DNA of 64,000 bases, from the NCBI GenBank assembly GCA_963785645.1, contig CAWAWG010000018.1, positions 265,967 through 329,966 on the forward strand, read 5' to 3'. Positions 15,017-23,861 of this stretch are shown in pieces (position 1 is the first letter of the stretch; the number at the start of each line of letters is the position of its first letter). This DNA comes from Trebonia sp963785645. Lineage in GTDB: Bacteria > Actinomycetota > Actinomycetes > Streptosporangiales > Streptosporangiaceae. The translations under genes were made by a program, and so were the position numbers. Under the pieces are notes generated by a model. That model searched no databases, was not told the origin of the DNA, and saw nothing but the letters and a program-made list of their open reading frames with translations.

Positions 15017-17934
15017 TCACCCGCCACGAAGGGAGGTCAGCACCTCGTCTAGGTCGTCTGGCCGCTTCAGGACGTCCCGCGCTTTGGAACCTTCGCTGGG
15101 CCCGACAATACCCCTGTTTTCCAGCAAGTCCATCAGCCGGCCTTCGCGAAGCCGACCCGGAGCTTGCGCTGAAGCATGGACGTCGAGCCGAACTGGCTGC
15201 TGATGATCAGCTCGGCCGCGGCGATCAGCAGCTCGAGATCGTCGCCGATCTCGCCGTCGATGTCCTTGGTCTTCTCCGGCGCGGCGGCGACGTCGACCCG
15301 GTACTCGGCCTGCTGCTGGGCTTTGCAGTGCTCGACGATCTCCCGGATCTCCTTCTCCGAGACAAAGGCGTTCTGCAGCCGCATCGGCTTGGACGCGCCC
15401 ATCGGCAGGAACAGCGCGTCGCCCTGGCCGACCAGCTTCTCCGCGCCGGGCTGGTCGAGGATGACCCTGGAGTCGGCGAGGCTGCTCGTCGCGAACGCCA
15501 GCCGGGACGGGACGTTGGCCTTGATGAGGCCCGTGACCACGTCGACGGACGGGCGCTGGGTGGCGATCACCAGGTGGATGCCGGCCGCCCGGGCCAGCTG
15601 GGTGATCCGCACGATGCTGTCTTCCACGTCGCGGGGCGCGACCATCATCAGGTCGGCGAGCTCGTCGACCACCGTCACCAGGTACGGGTAGGGCCGCAAC
15701 TCGCGCTCCGAGCCCGGCGGCAGCGTCAGCTTGCCCGCCCGCACCGCCTTGTTGAAGTCGTCCACGTGCCTGAACCCGAACGCGGCGAGGTCGTCGTAGC
15801 GGGTCTCCATCTCGCCGACCACCCACTCCAGGGCCTCGGCGGCCTTCTTCGGGTTGGTGATGATCGGCGTCATCAGGTGCGGGATGCCCTCGTAGATGCT
15901 CAGCTCGACCCGCTTGGGGTCGATCAGGATCATCTTCACCTCATCGGGCGTGGAACGCATCAGCACACTGGTGATGAGCCCGTTGAGGCAGACCGACTTG
16001 CCGGAGCCGGTGGCGCCCGCGACGAGGACGTGCGGCATCTTCGCCAGGTTGGCCAGGACCGTCTTGCCCTCCACGTCCTTGCCCAGCCCCACCACCATCG
16101 GATGATGGTCGGCGACCGCGGTCTCGGAGCGCAGGATGTCGCCCAGGCTGACGATTTCCTTGTCGGTGTTCGGGATCTCCACCCCGATGGCCGACTTGCC
16201 GGGGATCACCGGCAGGATGCGGACTTCGGCGGATTTAACGGCATAAGAGATGTTCTTGGACAGGCCGGTGACCCGCTCGACCTTCACGGCATCGCCGAGT
16301 TCGATCTCGTACCTGGTGACCGTCGGCCCCCGGGTGAAGCCCGCCACCGTCGCGTCGACCTTGAACTGCTCGAACACGTCCTGAAGGTCCGCGACGACCT
16401 TGTCGTTGGCCTTCGTCCGCGCCTTGTGCGGCGTGCCCTCGCGCAGCATCGCGGACGGCGGGAGCGTGTAAGTGCCCGCCGCCGCCCCGCTGAGCGTCAG
16501 CTGCTCGCCCGGCAGGACCGGAGTCGGCCGGACGGTAGCGGTCGGAGGTACGGGGACGGGTTCCGGCTCGACCGGCTGGAACGCCGCGGGCTGGTTATCG
16601 AGCGGGGGCGGGGGCACCGGGTCCGTCTCCGTCGTGAAGCCGAGGTCGTCAAGCAGGTCTTCGCCGATGCGGGCCTCCGGCTTGCGTGCCGCCGGGACAC
16701 CGGCGCCCGGGGCCGCCGCGGCGCGGCCGCCGCGACGCTTATCGGTCACCAGGACCTCGGGATCGTAGGGCTTGCGCTGGTCACCCGACTCGATGGCGCC
16801 CTTCAGCCGGATCGCGCCCCGGCTGATCTCGCCGCGCCGCTTCCCGCCTTCGCCGGGCATGTCGTCGTCTTCGCCGGAGGCCTGGTCGTCCCATTCATCG
16901 ACCGGGTAGCCGAACAGCGCCCTGAACTCCTGCAGGCGCTCAGGCACCTCCCGAACGGGCGTGCCGGTGACAATCAGCAGCCCGTAGGCGGTCAGCAGGC
17001 CGAGCAGCGGCGTCGCCACCCAGGGCGTAAGTCCCTTGTCGAGCGGCCAGGAGGCGGCCATGCCGATCAGGCCGCCCGCGGTCCTGACCGCCGGCCAGCC
17101 GCCGCCCAGGCGCGACAGCGTCGGCACGCCCTTCGCGATGTTCAGCAGGCCGAGCGCGCCGACCATCAGGGCCGTCCAGCCGATCTCGGCCGGCGGAAGC
17201 GCGGCGTTCCGGTCCGGGTGACGCATGAACCGCCAGCCGATCAGGCCGAAGATGACCGGCACGGTGAAGGCGCCCTCGCCCATGACGGAGCTGGTGAGCG
17301 TGTAGATGCCCTCGAACGCCGGGTTGTGCATGCGCGCCCACACCGCGGCGGCGAAGACGATGGCGAGCCCGAGGAAGACCAGCCCCAGGCCGTCGCGCTT
17401 GTGATCCGGGTGCAGTTCCCTGGCGTTCCGGCCGAAGCGGCGGACGATGCCGCCCACCACCCCGGCCGCCAGGAGCCAGGCCATGGCGACCGCGCGGAAC
17501 AGCCACGCCGTGACGACGATAAGCAGATTGGGCGTGGCCGGGCTCGCGGCGCCCTGACGGCCGGTGCTTCCGCCACGGCCGCCCGGACCGCCGCGCCCGC
17601 TTCCCCGGCCGCGCGCGGTTCCAGTCTGGCCGCGGGACTTGCCCGAGCGCGCCCCGCCCTTGCCTGCCGCCGGCCTGCCGGAGCGCCCGCCTCCCGCCTT
17701 CCCGCCGCTGGCCCGTCCCGATCCCGTTGCGCCCGCTTTGCCGCGTCCGGTGCTGCCGCCGGCGCCGCTGCGCGGGGTACTGGATCCACGCCCCGCTCCC
17801 CCGCTCCGGGCACCGCCCGGTGGCGGAGTCGGAAGTACTACGTCGGGCGACTCATCGTTGTGGTAGTCGCCAGCGACAGTGCCCGCCCGCCCGCCCCGCG
17901 AGCCTGACGCGCCCCTGGACCGAGAGGTAGCCAT
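15017..17934 (-). CDS. ftsK: DNA translocase FtsK/SpoIIIE, frameshifted near the C terminus
   Basis: About 970 residues after correction, from ATG 17934 (MATSRSRGASGSRGG). A long Gly/Ser/Arg-rich N-terminal region is followed by four or so membrane helices, a Pro-rich linker, then the motor: Walker A AGATGSGKSVCLNG (about 635-648), ILIDPKRVEL, and RAAGIHLVIATQRPSVDVVTG. The winged-helix gamma domain (GDDLELLIAAAELIISSQFGSTSMLQRKLRVGFAKAG) ends prematurely at 15133. Its conserved tail (RLMDLLENRGIVGPSEGSKA ... EVLTSLRGG) lies in another frame to 15017. A lost CCGG unit near 15135 explains the break. FtsK moves chromosomal DNA at the division septum. Confidence 0.9.
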
Positions 17935-18034
17935 ACTCCCAAACGTAACGAGTACCCCGCCCGCGCCGAAGCACCTAGGGGTCCCGGCGTGTCGTAACGC
18001 GGCATTTCCCGACATAAGACGGGAATCGGCGGAG

Positions 18035-18829
18035 CTACCGCGTGGGGGCCACGCGGTAGTGGTAGCGGTGGGAATACCGGAAGCCGAGATGCCGGTAGAG
18101 GGCCTGGGCCGGGGCGTTGTCCACCTCGACCTGCAGGAACACGTCGCCGGCGCCGCGCAGCGCCGCCGCGCGGCACGCCGCCGCGGTGATGGCGGCACCG
18201 AGGCCCTGGCGGCGGCAGTCCGGGTGCACCTCGACCGCGGTAATGCCCGCCCAGCCGCCGGCGACCGACAGCCGGGCGATCGCAAGTACCTTGAGGCCTG
18301 CCCGGATGCTTACGAACGCCTGCTCCTGGGCGGAGGTCAGGATCTTCCTGGCGACCGGCGGCATATGCTCCTGCCCCCGGTAGTGGTACATGGCGGCCCA
18401 GTCGTCGTCCGGCTCGGGGCTCACTCGGATCTCATGCCCTTCCGGCTGCCCGTTCATGGGGATGCCGAGAGGCAACTCGGCCACCATCACGAAGGCCGGC
18501 CCAGGGCGGGTCAGCCACCCGCGCCGCGACAGCTCACGATCGAATGCATCGTGTTGCGGAGCAGTGTCTTGCGGAGCAGTGTCTTGCGGAGCGGCGTCGG
18601 CCGGGGCTGGGACGGCGATCATCGGGGGCAGGCCACGGACGCGGTACCACCGGGTCACCGCGGCGAGTGCCTCGTCGAGCGGTACTCCGGGGTCGCCGAG
18701 CGGCAGGACCGAGTTGGCCCGGCCGGTGAATCCCTCGGCGGCGCGGAGCAGCCAGTCGCCCAGCCATTCCTCCTCGGTTCCCCGCCAGTGCGCGGCCGCA
18801 ATCCGCTCAAACTCGACAATTGTTTCCAC
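18035..18829 (-). CDS. GNAT family N-acetyltransferase
   Basis: 264 residues. The acetyl-CoA motif A is clear (GITAVEVHPDCRRQGLGAAITAAAC, about 200-225), with motif B (VFLQVEVDNAPAQALYRHLGFRYSHRYHYR) at the end. The N-terminal half resembles a degenerate first GNAT repeat, giving the double-domain form known in actinobacteria. The linker holds three in-frame copies of a 15-bp unit (APQDT repeats, DNA about 18553-18597), a sign of slippage. Substrate unknown. It is upstream of ftsK on the same strand. Confidence 0.82.
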   Translation of the reverse strand: METIVEFERIAAAHWRGTEEEWLGDWLLRAAEGFTGRANSVLPLGDPGVPLDEALAAVTRWYRVRGLPPMIAVPAPADAAPQDTAPQDTAPQHDAFDRELSRRGWLTRPGPAFVMVAELPLGIPMNGQPEGHEIRVSPEPDDDWAAMYHYRGQEHMPPVARKILTSAQEQAFVSIRAGLKVLAIARLSVAGGWAGITAVEVHPDCRRQGLGAAITAAACRAAALRGAGDVFLQVEVDNAPAQALYRHLGFRYSHRYHYRVAPTR

Positions 18830-18948
18830 CGGGCAATCATGGCATCTCGCCCGTTAGGCCCGGTTGCGCCACCAGGCCGGCAGCCTAGGAACCGCTGTGA
18901 CCGGCGAGCGCGTCGGCGCCGCGAAATTTCGGACGGCGAGGCGTCCCG

Positions 18949-19965
18949 CTACAGGGGAAGGGGCCGGGCCGCGGCGCCTGCGCCCGTGAGGTCGTTGACC
19001 AGGGCGTACACGGTGGCGGCACCCTCGGCGATCTCATGGCGCATGGCATACAGGCCGATGAGGTGCTGGCCGCCGAGGTCGGGGGCCGGCAGCTGGACGA
19101 GCGGCCAGGGATGCGTGACCTCCGCGATCTTGGCCTTCATCGCGTCGAGCAGGGCGCTGGCCTCGGCCACCGGCCACCGGCCGGCCGGGCGCGCCCCGGC
19201 GGGCGCGCCCGAGGCCATGGGGCCGGCGAAGGCAGCCGGCGTCGCCGCCGCTGCGCACGAGGTGAGCGCGCCGTTGAACGCGCGCCGGGCATCGGAGTAC
19301 TGGACACTGGCGAGAATCGAGTGTCCCCAGGTGAACGCGCTGGTGGTGAAGACGTCGGCCGGGGTGCCGGCCGCGCCGACCCGGGCGACCCGGAGCGCGG
19401 GCGTACATCGGGTGCCGCGCCCGGCGAACGCGATGACCGAGTGAGGCCGCCCGTCCGGCTGCGCACAACCCGGCCCGGTGCACGCGGTGTGCACGCCGTG
19501 CAGCGCGATCCAGTCCCAGCCCGGTGTCACGGTGGACAGCACGCGGCGGTCACCGAACTCGTACCCGCCGTCGCCGGACGGCTCGCAGGGGGAGCGGGGG
19601 TCGGCGAACCTGAGGTCGCCACCGGGCTCGCCGTGTCCGCCGGCGAACAGCGCGCCGCGGGCGGCCTCAGCCAGGATCCACCGCACCGAGTCGTCGCCGG
19701 CCCGGTAGGCGTCGGCCGCCGCGCCGGTCCAGTAGAGGTGCGCGCTAACCGCGAGCGCGGCCGCCGGTGCGTGCCGTGCGAGCCGCCGCTGCCCGCACGC
19801 GGCCTGGCGGAGCGTGCAGCCGAGCCCGCCGAACTCCGGCGGCAGCGCGACGTTCAGGTAGGCGGCATCGGCGAGACTGGCGACGTCCCCGGCCAGGGCG
19901 CCCGGCTGCCCGAGGCGCCCGAGCAGGTCGTCGGAGAGCAGGTCACGAGGCCTGATCGCTGCCAT
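18949..19965 (-). CDS. Acyl-CoA dehydrogenase-like protein
   Basis: 338 residues from ATG 19965, chosen because GGAGGGG lies eight bases upstream. The N-terminal helical part (LADAAYLNVALPPEFGGLGCTLRQAACGQRRLARHAPAAALAVSAHLYW) matches the acyl-CoA dehydrogenase fold, and RWILAEAARGALFAGGHGEPGGD aligns with the flavin/substrate strand region. The C-terminal helical domain is shorter than in standard 380-residue enzymes, and I cannot see the catalytic glutamate with confidence. It may belong to the DszC/HpaB-like flavoprotein group. Divergent from bioB. Confidence 0.65.
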   Translation of the reverse strand: MAAIRPRDLLSDDLLGRLGQPGALAGDVASLADAAYLNVALPPEFGGLGCTLRQAACGQRRLARHAPAAALAVSAHLYWTGAAADAYRAGDDSVRWILAEAARGALFAGGHGEPGGDLRFADPRSPCEPSGDGGYEFGDRRVLSTVTPGWDWIALHGVHTACTGPGCAQPDGRPHSVIAFAGRGTRCTPALRVARVGAAGTPADVFTTSAFTWGHSILASVQYSDARRAFNGALTSCAAAATPAAFAGPMASGAPAGARPAGRWPVAEASALLDAMKAKIAEVTHPWPLVQLPAPDLGGQHLIGLYAMRHEIAEGAATVYALVNDLTGAGAAARPLPL

Positions 19966-20207
19966 AAGCCCTGTCCCCTCCCCCGGGCCGCCCGTTGAAA
20001 GCCCCGGCACGGCCAGCACTGTGCCAAGCACATCACGCCGGCCGGCGAGAAGTCAACTTAAGTAGTAGGAAATGTATGTTAACTGCCTGCCCGGAAAGAA
20101 GGGGCACTCCATGATAAACATCAAGCCCCGCACCGGCGATATGCCCGGCCCGCGGCAAACCATGGCCGCGCGGGGCGGCAACCGCCTGGCTGGTACCTTG
20201 TTGTCCT

Positions 20208-21281
20208 GTGACTTGGCTTGATTCAGTAGCGGATAAGGCAGTGGCCCGCGAGCTCCCGACCAGGGACGAGGCCCTCGCGGTGCTCGCCAGCGGCGACGAC
20301 GAGCTGATGGACGTGGTCGCCGCCGCGTTCCGGGTCCGGCGCCAGTTCTTCGGCCGCCGGGTGAAGCTGAACTACCTCGTCAACATCAAGAGCGGGCTCT
20401 GCCCCGAGGATTGCAGCTACTGCTCCCAGCGCATCGGCTCAGCCGCCGACGTCCTCAAGTACACCTGGCTCAAGACCGATGAGGTCATCGCCTCGGCCGA
20501 GGCCGGCATAGCGGGCGGCGCCCGCCGCGTCTGCCTGGTGGCCAGCGGGCGCGGGCCCACGGACAAGGACATCGACCGGGTCGCGGGCACGATCGCGGCG
20601 TTCAAGGAGCGCAACCCCGACGTCGAGGTCTGCGCCTGCCTCGGCCTGCTGTCCGACGGCCAGGCGGAGCGGCTCGCCGAGGCCGGCACCACGGCCTATA
20701 ACCACAACTTGAACACGTCCGGCGGGCATTACGCGGACATCTGCACCACGCACGAGTACGCCGACCGGGTGTCGACCGTTGAGTCGGCCAAGACGGCGGG
20801 CCTGTCCCCGTGCTCCGGCCTGATCGCGGGCATGGGCGAGACCGACGAGGACCTGGTCGACGTCGCGTTCGCGCTGCGGGCCATGAGCCCCGACTCGGTC
20901 CCGGTCAACTTCCTTATCCCCTTCGACGGGACGCCGCTCGAACGTCGCTGGGAGCTGACCCCGCAGCGCTGCCTGCGCATCCTGGCGATGGTCCGCTTCG
21001 TCAACCCGGACGCCGAGGTCCGGCTGGCCGGCGGCCGGGAGATCCACCTGCGCACGCTCCAGCCCCTGGCGCTGCACATCGTGAACTCGATCTTCCTCGG
21101 CGATTACCTGACGAGCGAAGGCCAGCCCGGTGCCGCCGACCTCGCCCTGATCGCCGACGCGGGCTTCACGGTGGAAGGCGCGGAAGACGCGCCCGGCGAG
21201 CTGGCCGGCAGGCTCGAGCGCCCGGACCTGGTGCAGGTCCGCCGGCGCGGCGCGGGTACCGCCCTGCCCGCGAACACCTGA
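20208..21281 (+). CDS. bioB: Biotin synthase BioB
   Basis: 357 residues from GTG 20208. The radical SAM motif is CPEDCSYCSQ (about 65-74), preceded by LNYLVNIKSGL. The 2Fe-2S-linked segments VCLVASGRGPTDKD, VCACLGLLSDGQAERL and AYNHNLNTSG are all canonical, as are the NFLIPFDGTPL and AGGREIHLRTLQPLALH blocks. It inserts sulfur into dethiobiotin, the last step of biotin synthesis. No other bio genes are present in the window. Confidence 0.96.
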   Translation: MTWLDSVADKAVARELPTRDEALAVLASGDDELMDVVAAAFRVRRQFFGRRVKLNYLVNIKSGLCPEDCSYCSQRIGSAADVLKYTWLKTDEVIASAEAGIAGGARRVCLVASGRGPTDKDIDRVAGTIAAFKERNPDVEVCACLGLLSDGQAERLAEAGTTAYNHNLNTSGGHYADICTTHEYADRVSTVESAKTAGLSPCSGLIAGMGETDEDLVDVAFALRAMSPDSVPVNFLIPFDGTPLERRWELTPQRCLRILAMVRFVNPDAEVRLAGGREIHLRTLQPLALHIVNSIFLGDYLTSEGQPGAADLALIADAGFTVEGAEDAPGELAGRLERPDLVQVRRRGAGTALPANT

Positions 21282-21416
21282 CCGCTGTGTACCTGACCAC
21301 TGGGCTCGCGCGCCACGGCTGAGGGCGGAGCCGAGAGCGGAGCTGTGCGCGCGCCAACAGCCGCCAGGCAGAGCTGACAGTAAATCGTGCGGGTTCTGAC
21401 AGCGGCATGTCCCACC

Positions 21417-22445
21417 ATGGGTCGCATGGAAGACCCTACTTATGCCATCGAGACGCATGAGCTGGTCAAGCGGTTCGGAAAGACCACGGCGCTGGCCGGG
21501 GTCAGCCTGACCGCGCGGACCGGCAGCGTGCTCGGACTCCTGGGGCCGAACGGCGCCGGCAAGACCACCGCGGTGCGGATCCTCGCTACGCTGCTGCGCC
21601 CCGACGGCGGGTCGGCGGCGGTTTCCGGTTACGACGTCGTCCGCGAGGCACACCAGGTACGTCAGCTCATCGGGCTGACCGGCCAGTATGCATCCGTCGA
21701 CGAGGGCCTGTCCGGAACCAACAACCTGATCATGGTCGGCCGGCTGCTCGGGCTCAGCCGCCCGGCCGCCCGGGCCCGCGCGGCCGAACTGCTGGACCGG
21801 TTCGAGCTCACCGACGCCGCCGGCCGTCCCGCCAAGACCTACTCCGGTGGCATGCGCCGGCGACTTGACCTCGCGGCCAGCCTGGTCGGCCGGCCGCGCG
21901 TGCTCTACCTGGACGAGCCGACCACCGGGCTTGACCCGCACAGCCGCAACGAGGTCTGGGACATGATGAGACAACTGGTCGCGGACGGTACCACGGTGCT
22001 GCTCACCACGCAGTACCTAGAGGAAGCGGATCAGCTCGCGCACGACATCGCGGTCATCGATCACGGCAAGGTCATCGCGACCGGAACACCGGACGAGCTC
22101 AAGGCCAGCGCCGGGCGGCAGGTCCTGGAGGTGAGCCCGGCCAGCCGGGCCGACCTGAGCGCGGCCGCGGACCTGCTTGAGCGGCTGACCGGCACGGCGC
22201 CGGCCATCGCGGTCGAGGCCGGCGAGGTCAGTGTCCAGGTCGAAGGCGGCCGGTCGCTGCCCGACATCATCCGCGCGTTTGACGACCAGTCGATCGAACT
22301 CGCCGAGTTCGCGCTGCGCCGGGCGAGCCTCGACGAGGTGTTCCTCGCCCTCACCGGTCACAGCGCCGACGAGGAAGCATCCGCAGCGGCAGAACCGGGC
22401 GAGAAGAACGCTCCTGCCCACGAACTTGACCGGAGCGCCCGATGA
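21417..22445 (+). CDS. ABC exporter ATP-binding protein, daunorubicin-resistance (DrrA) type
   Basis: About 342 residues. Walker A GLLGPNGAGKTTAVRIL, Q-loop region LTGQYASVDEGLSG, signature YSGGMRRRLDLAASL, Walker B VLYLDEPTTGLDPHSRNEVW and the C-terminal DrrA-type domain are complete. Starts at 21417 and 21426 (MEDPTYAIETHELVKRFG) both lack a clear ribosome binding site, so the message may be leaderless. The stop overlaps the permease start (ATGA at 22442). Likely exports a hydrophobic compound, which cannot be named. Confidence 0.92.
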   Translation: MGRMEDPTYAIETHELVKRFGKTTALAGVSLTARTGSVLGLLGPNGAGKTTAVRILATLLRPDGGSAAVSGYDVVREAHQVRQLIGLTGQYASVDEGLSGTNNLIMVGRLLGLSRPAARARAAELLDRFELTDAAGRPAKTYSGGMRRRLDLAASLVGRPRVLYLDEPTTGLDPHSRNEVWDMMRQLVADGTTVLLTTQYLEEADQLAHDIAVIDHGKVIATGTPDELKASAGRQVLEVSPASRADLSAAADLLERLTGTAPAIAVEAGEVSVQVEGGRSLPDIIRAFDDQSIELAEFALRRASLDEVFLALTGHSADEEASAAAEPGEKNAPAHELDRSAR

Positions 22446-23254
22446 CAACGGCCACCCTTGCCGTTCCCGCCCCCGCCCTGTCCCGCCGGTCGAGCCCGGC
22501 GGCCGCGGTGGCTAACTCCTTCACGCTGGCCTGGCGGTCCGTGCTCAAGATCAAGACCAACCCGGAGGACCTCTTCGGGCTCTGGCTCCAGCCGATCATG
22601 TACCTGGTCCTGTTCACGTACGTGTTCGGCGGGGCGATTGCCGGCAGCCCGCACAAGTACCTGCAGATGTCGCTGCCGGGCATCCTGGTGCTCTCGGTGG
22701 TCTTCGCCACGCTCGGCACCGGCATGATGCTCAGCCAGGACATCAGCACCGGCGTCTTCGACCGGTTCCGCGCGCTGCCGATCGTCCGGTGGGCGCCGCT
22801 AGCCGGGGCGATCCTCGGTGACCTGGTGCGGTACGTGATCTCGATCCTGGTAACGCTCGGCTTCGGCTACGTCCTCGGGTTCCGGGTGCAGACGAGCGTG
22901 GTGGCCGCCGTGGCGGGCTGCCTGATCCTGGTGGCGTTCGCCTTCGCGATGTGCTGGCTGTCGGCGATGCTCGGCGTGCTGGTCAAGTCCGCCCAGGGCG
23001 TCCAGCTGTACGGCTTCCTGTTCATGTTCCCGCTGGTCTTCGGCAGCAACATCCTCACGCCGACCAAGACCATGCCGGGCTGGCTGCAGGCATTCGTCAA
23101 CGTCAACCCGGTCACCTACCTGACCGAGGCGGAGCGGGCCCTGCTCGTCGGCGGCCCCGCCGCCACCGCCGTGGAGCGCTCCCTGCTCTGGGCGATCGGC
23201 ATCTTCGTGGTCTTCGCTCCCATCGCCGTCGCCATCTACCGCCGCCGCACGTGA
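22442..23254 (+). CDS. ABC-2 type exporter permease, DrrB type
   Basis: 270 residues with about six membrane helices, including MYLVLFTYVFGGAI, LPGILVLSVVFATLGTGMMLSQDI, YVISILVTLGFGYVLGF, AGCLILVAFAFAMCWLSAMLGVL, LFMFPLVFGSNILTPTKTMPGWLQAFVNVNPVTYLTEA and the last WAIGIFVVFAPIAVAIYR. The signature PGWLQ...NP.T is typical of DrrB/NodJ-type permeases. Translationally coupled to the ATPase by a 4-bp overlap. Confidence 0.92.
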   Translation: MTTATLAVPAPALSRRSSPAAAVANSFTLAWRSVLKIKTNPEDLFGLWLQPIMYLVLFTYVFGGAIAGSPHKYLQMSLPGILVLSVVFATLGTGMMLSQDISTGVFDRFRALPIVRWAPLAGAILGDLVRYVISILVTLGFGYVLGFRVQTSVVAAVAGCLILVAFAFAMCWLSAMLGVLVKSAQGVQLYGFLFMFPLVFGSNILTPTKTMPGWLQAFVNVNPVTYLTEAERALLVGGPAATAVERSLLWAIGIFVVFAPIAVAIYRRRT

Positions 23255-23338
23255 TCCTCTAGACTCCGCTCCCTGGAAAGCCTAAATTCACAGGCAAGGC
23301 AGGCCCAGTGTTAGTCAAGGACAGAGCAGGGAGAAGAG

Positions 23339-23773
23339 ATGCCAGGCATCATCGTCGGTATCGACGGCTCAGACCATTCCCACCGTGCCCTGGAGTGGGC
23401 CGTCAACGAGGCGGCGGTCAGGAACACGCCGCTCACCGTCCTCACCGTCAACCAGGCAGTCGTCGGCTACGGCGGCGGGCCCGTCGAGTACCCGGGGGAC
23501 GCCGAGCGGGCCGGGAAGGCCCACGACGCAGCCCAGGCGCTGACGGACGGCATCATCGAAAAGGCCGGGACCCGGCCGCCGTCGGTGAGCGTCCAGGCCG
23601 TCACCGGGTTTCCCGCCGAGGAACTCCTGCGCGCGGGCGCTGACGCGGACATGATCGTGGTCAGCTCGCGTGGCACCGGCGGGTTCAGGCGGCTGCGGGT
23701 CGGCTCGGTCGCCAGCCAGCTGACGCACCACGCGCACTGCCCCGTCGTCGTCATCCCCTCCGGCGAGGAATGA
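23339..23773 (+). CDS. Universal stress protein (UspA family)
   Basis: 144 residues, single domain. The N-terminal strand IIVGIDGSDHSHRALEWAVNEA and the ATP-binding signature SSRGTGGFRRLRVGSVAS (G-2x-G-9x-GS) are intact, ending CPVVVIP. Ribosome binding site GGGAGAAG precedes ATG 23339. Such proteins bind ATP and help cells survive stress or dormancy. It is a single-gene unit ending at the terminator that begins at 23800. Confidence 0.93.
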   Translation: MPGIIVGIDGSDHSHRALEWAVNEAAVRNTPLTVLTVNQAVVGYGGGPVEYPGDAERAGKAHDAAQALTDGIIEKAGTRPPSVSVQAVTGFPAEELLRAGADADMIVVSSRGTGGFRRLRVGSVASQLTHHAHCPVVVIPSGEE

Positions 23774-23799
23774 GAGGCTATCGCCGATCGCAGGCTGTC

Positions 23800-23861
23800 C
23801 GAGTCGGCCGTGACCCTAGTTAGCGGGGATGAGCCCGCGGACTAGAGTCACGGCCGACTCG
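23800..23861. terminator. Long bidirectional hairpin between convergent genes
   Basis: Arms 23800-23820 and 23841-23861 pair over 21 bp with a single mismatch (core CGAGTCGGCCGTGAC), enclosing a 20-base loop. The right arm encodes the last residues of the AfsR-like regulator. Placed between the plus-strand stress gene and the minus-strand regulator, it can end both transcripts. Confidence 0.7.

Noticed and set aside
15007..17907. Very long open frame on the plus strand opposite ftsK
   Set aside because: GC-rich codon bias leaves few stops in the opposite frame. The predicted protein is Arg/Asp/His-rich low complexity without domains, while the minus strand encodes clear FtsK.
20040..20207. 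BirA-type biotin operator upstream of bioB
   Set aside because: GTCAAC and GTTAAC are present, but the 20-base spacing does not fit the known 14-16 base spacer, and this arrangement could be chance.
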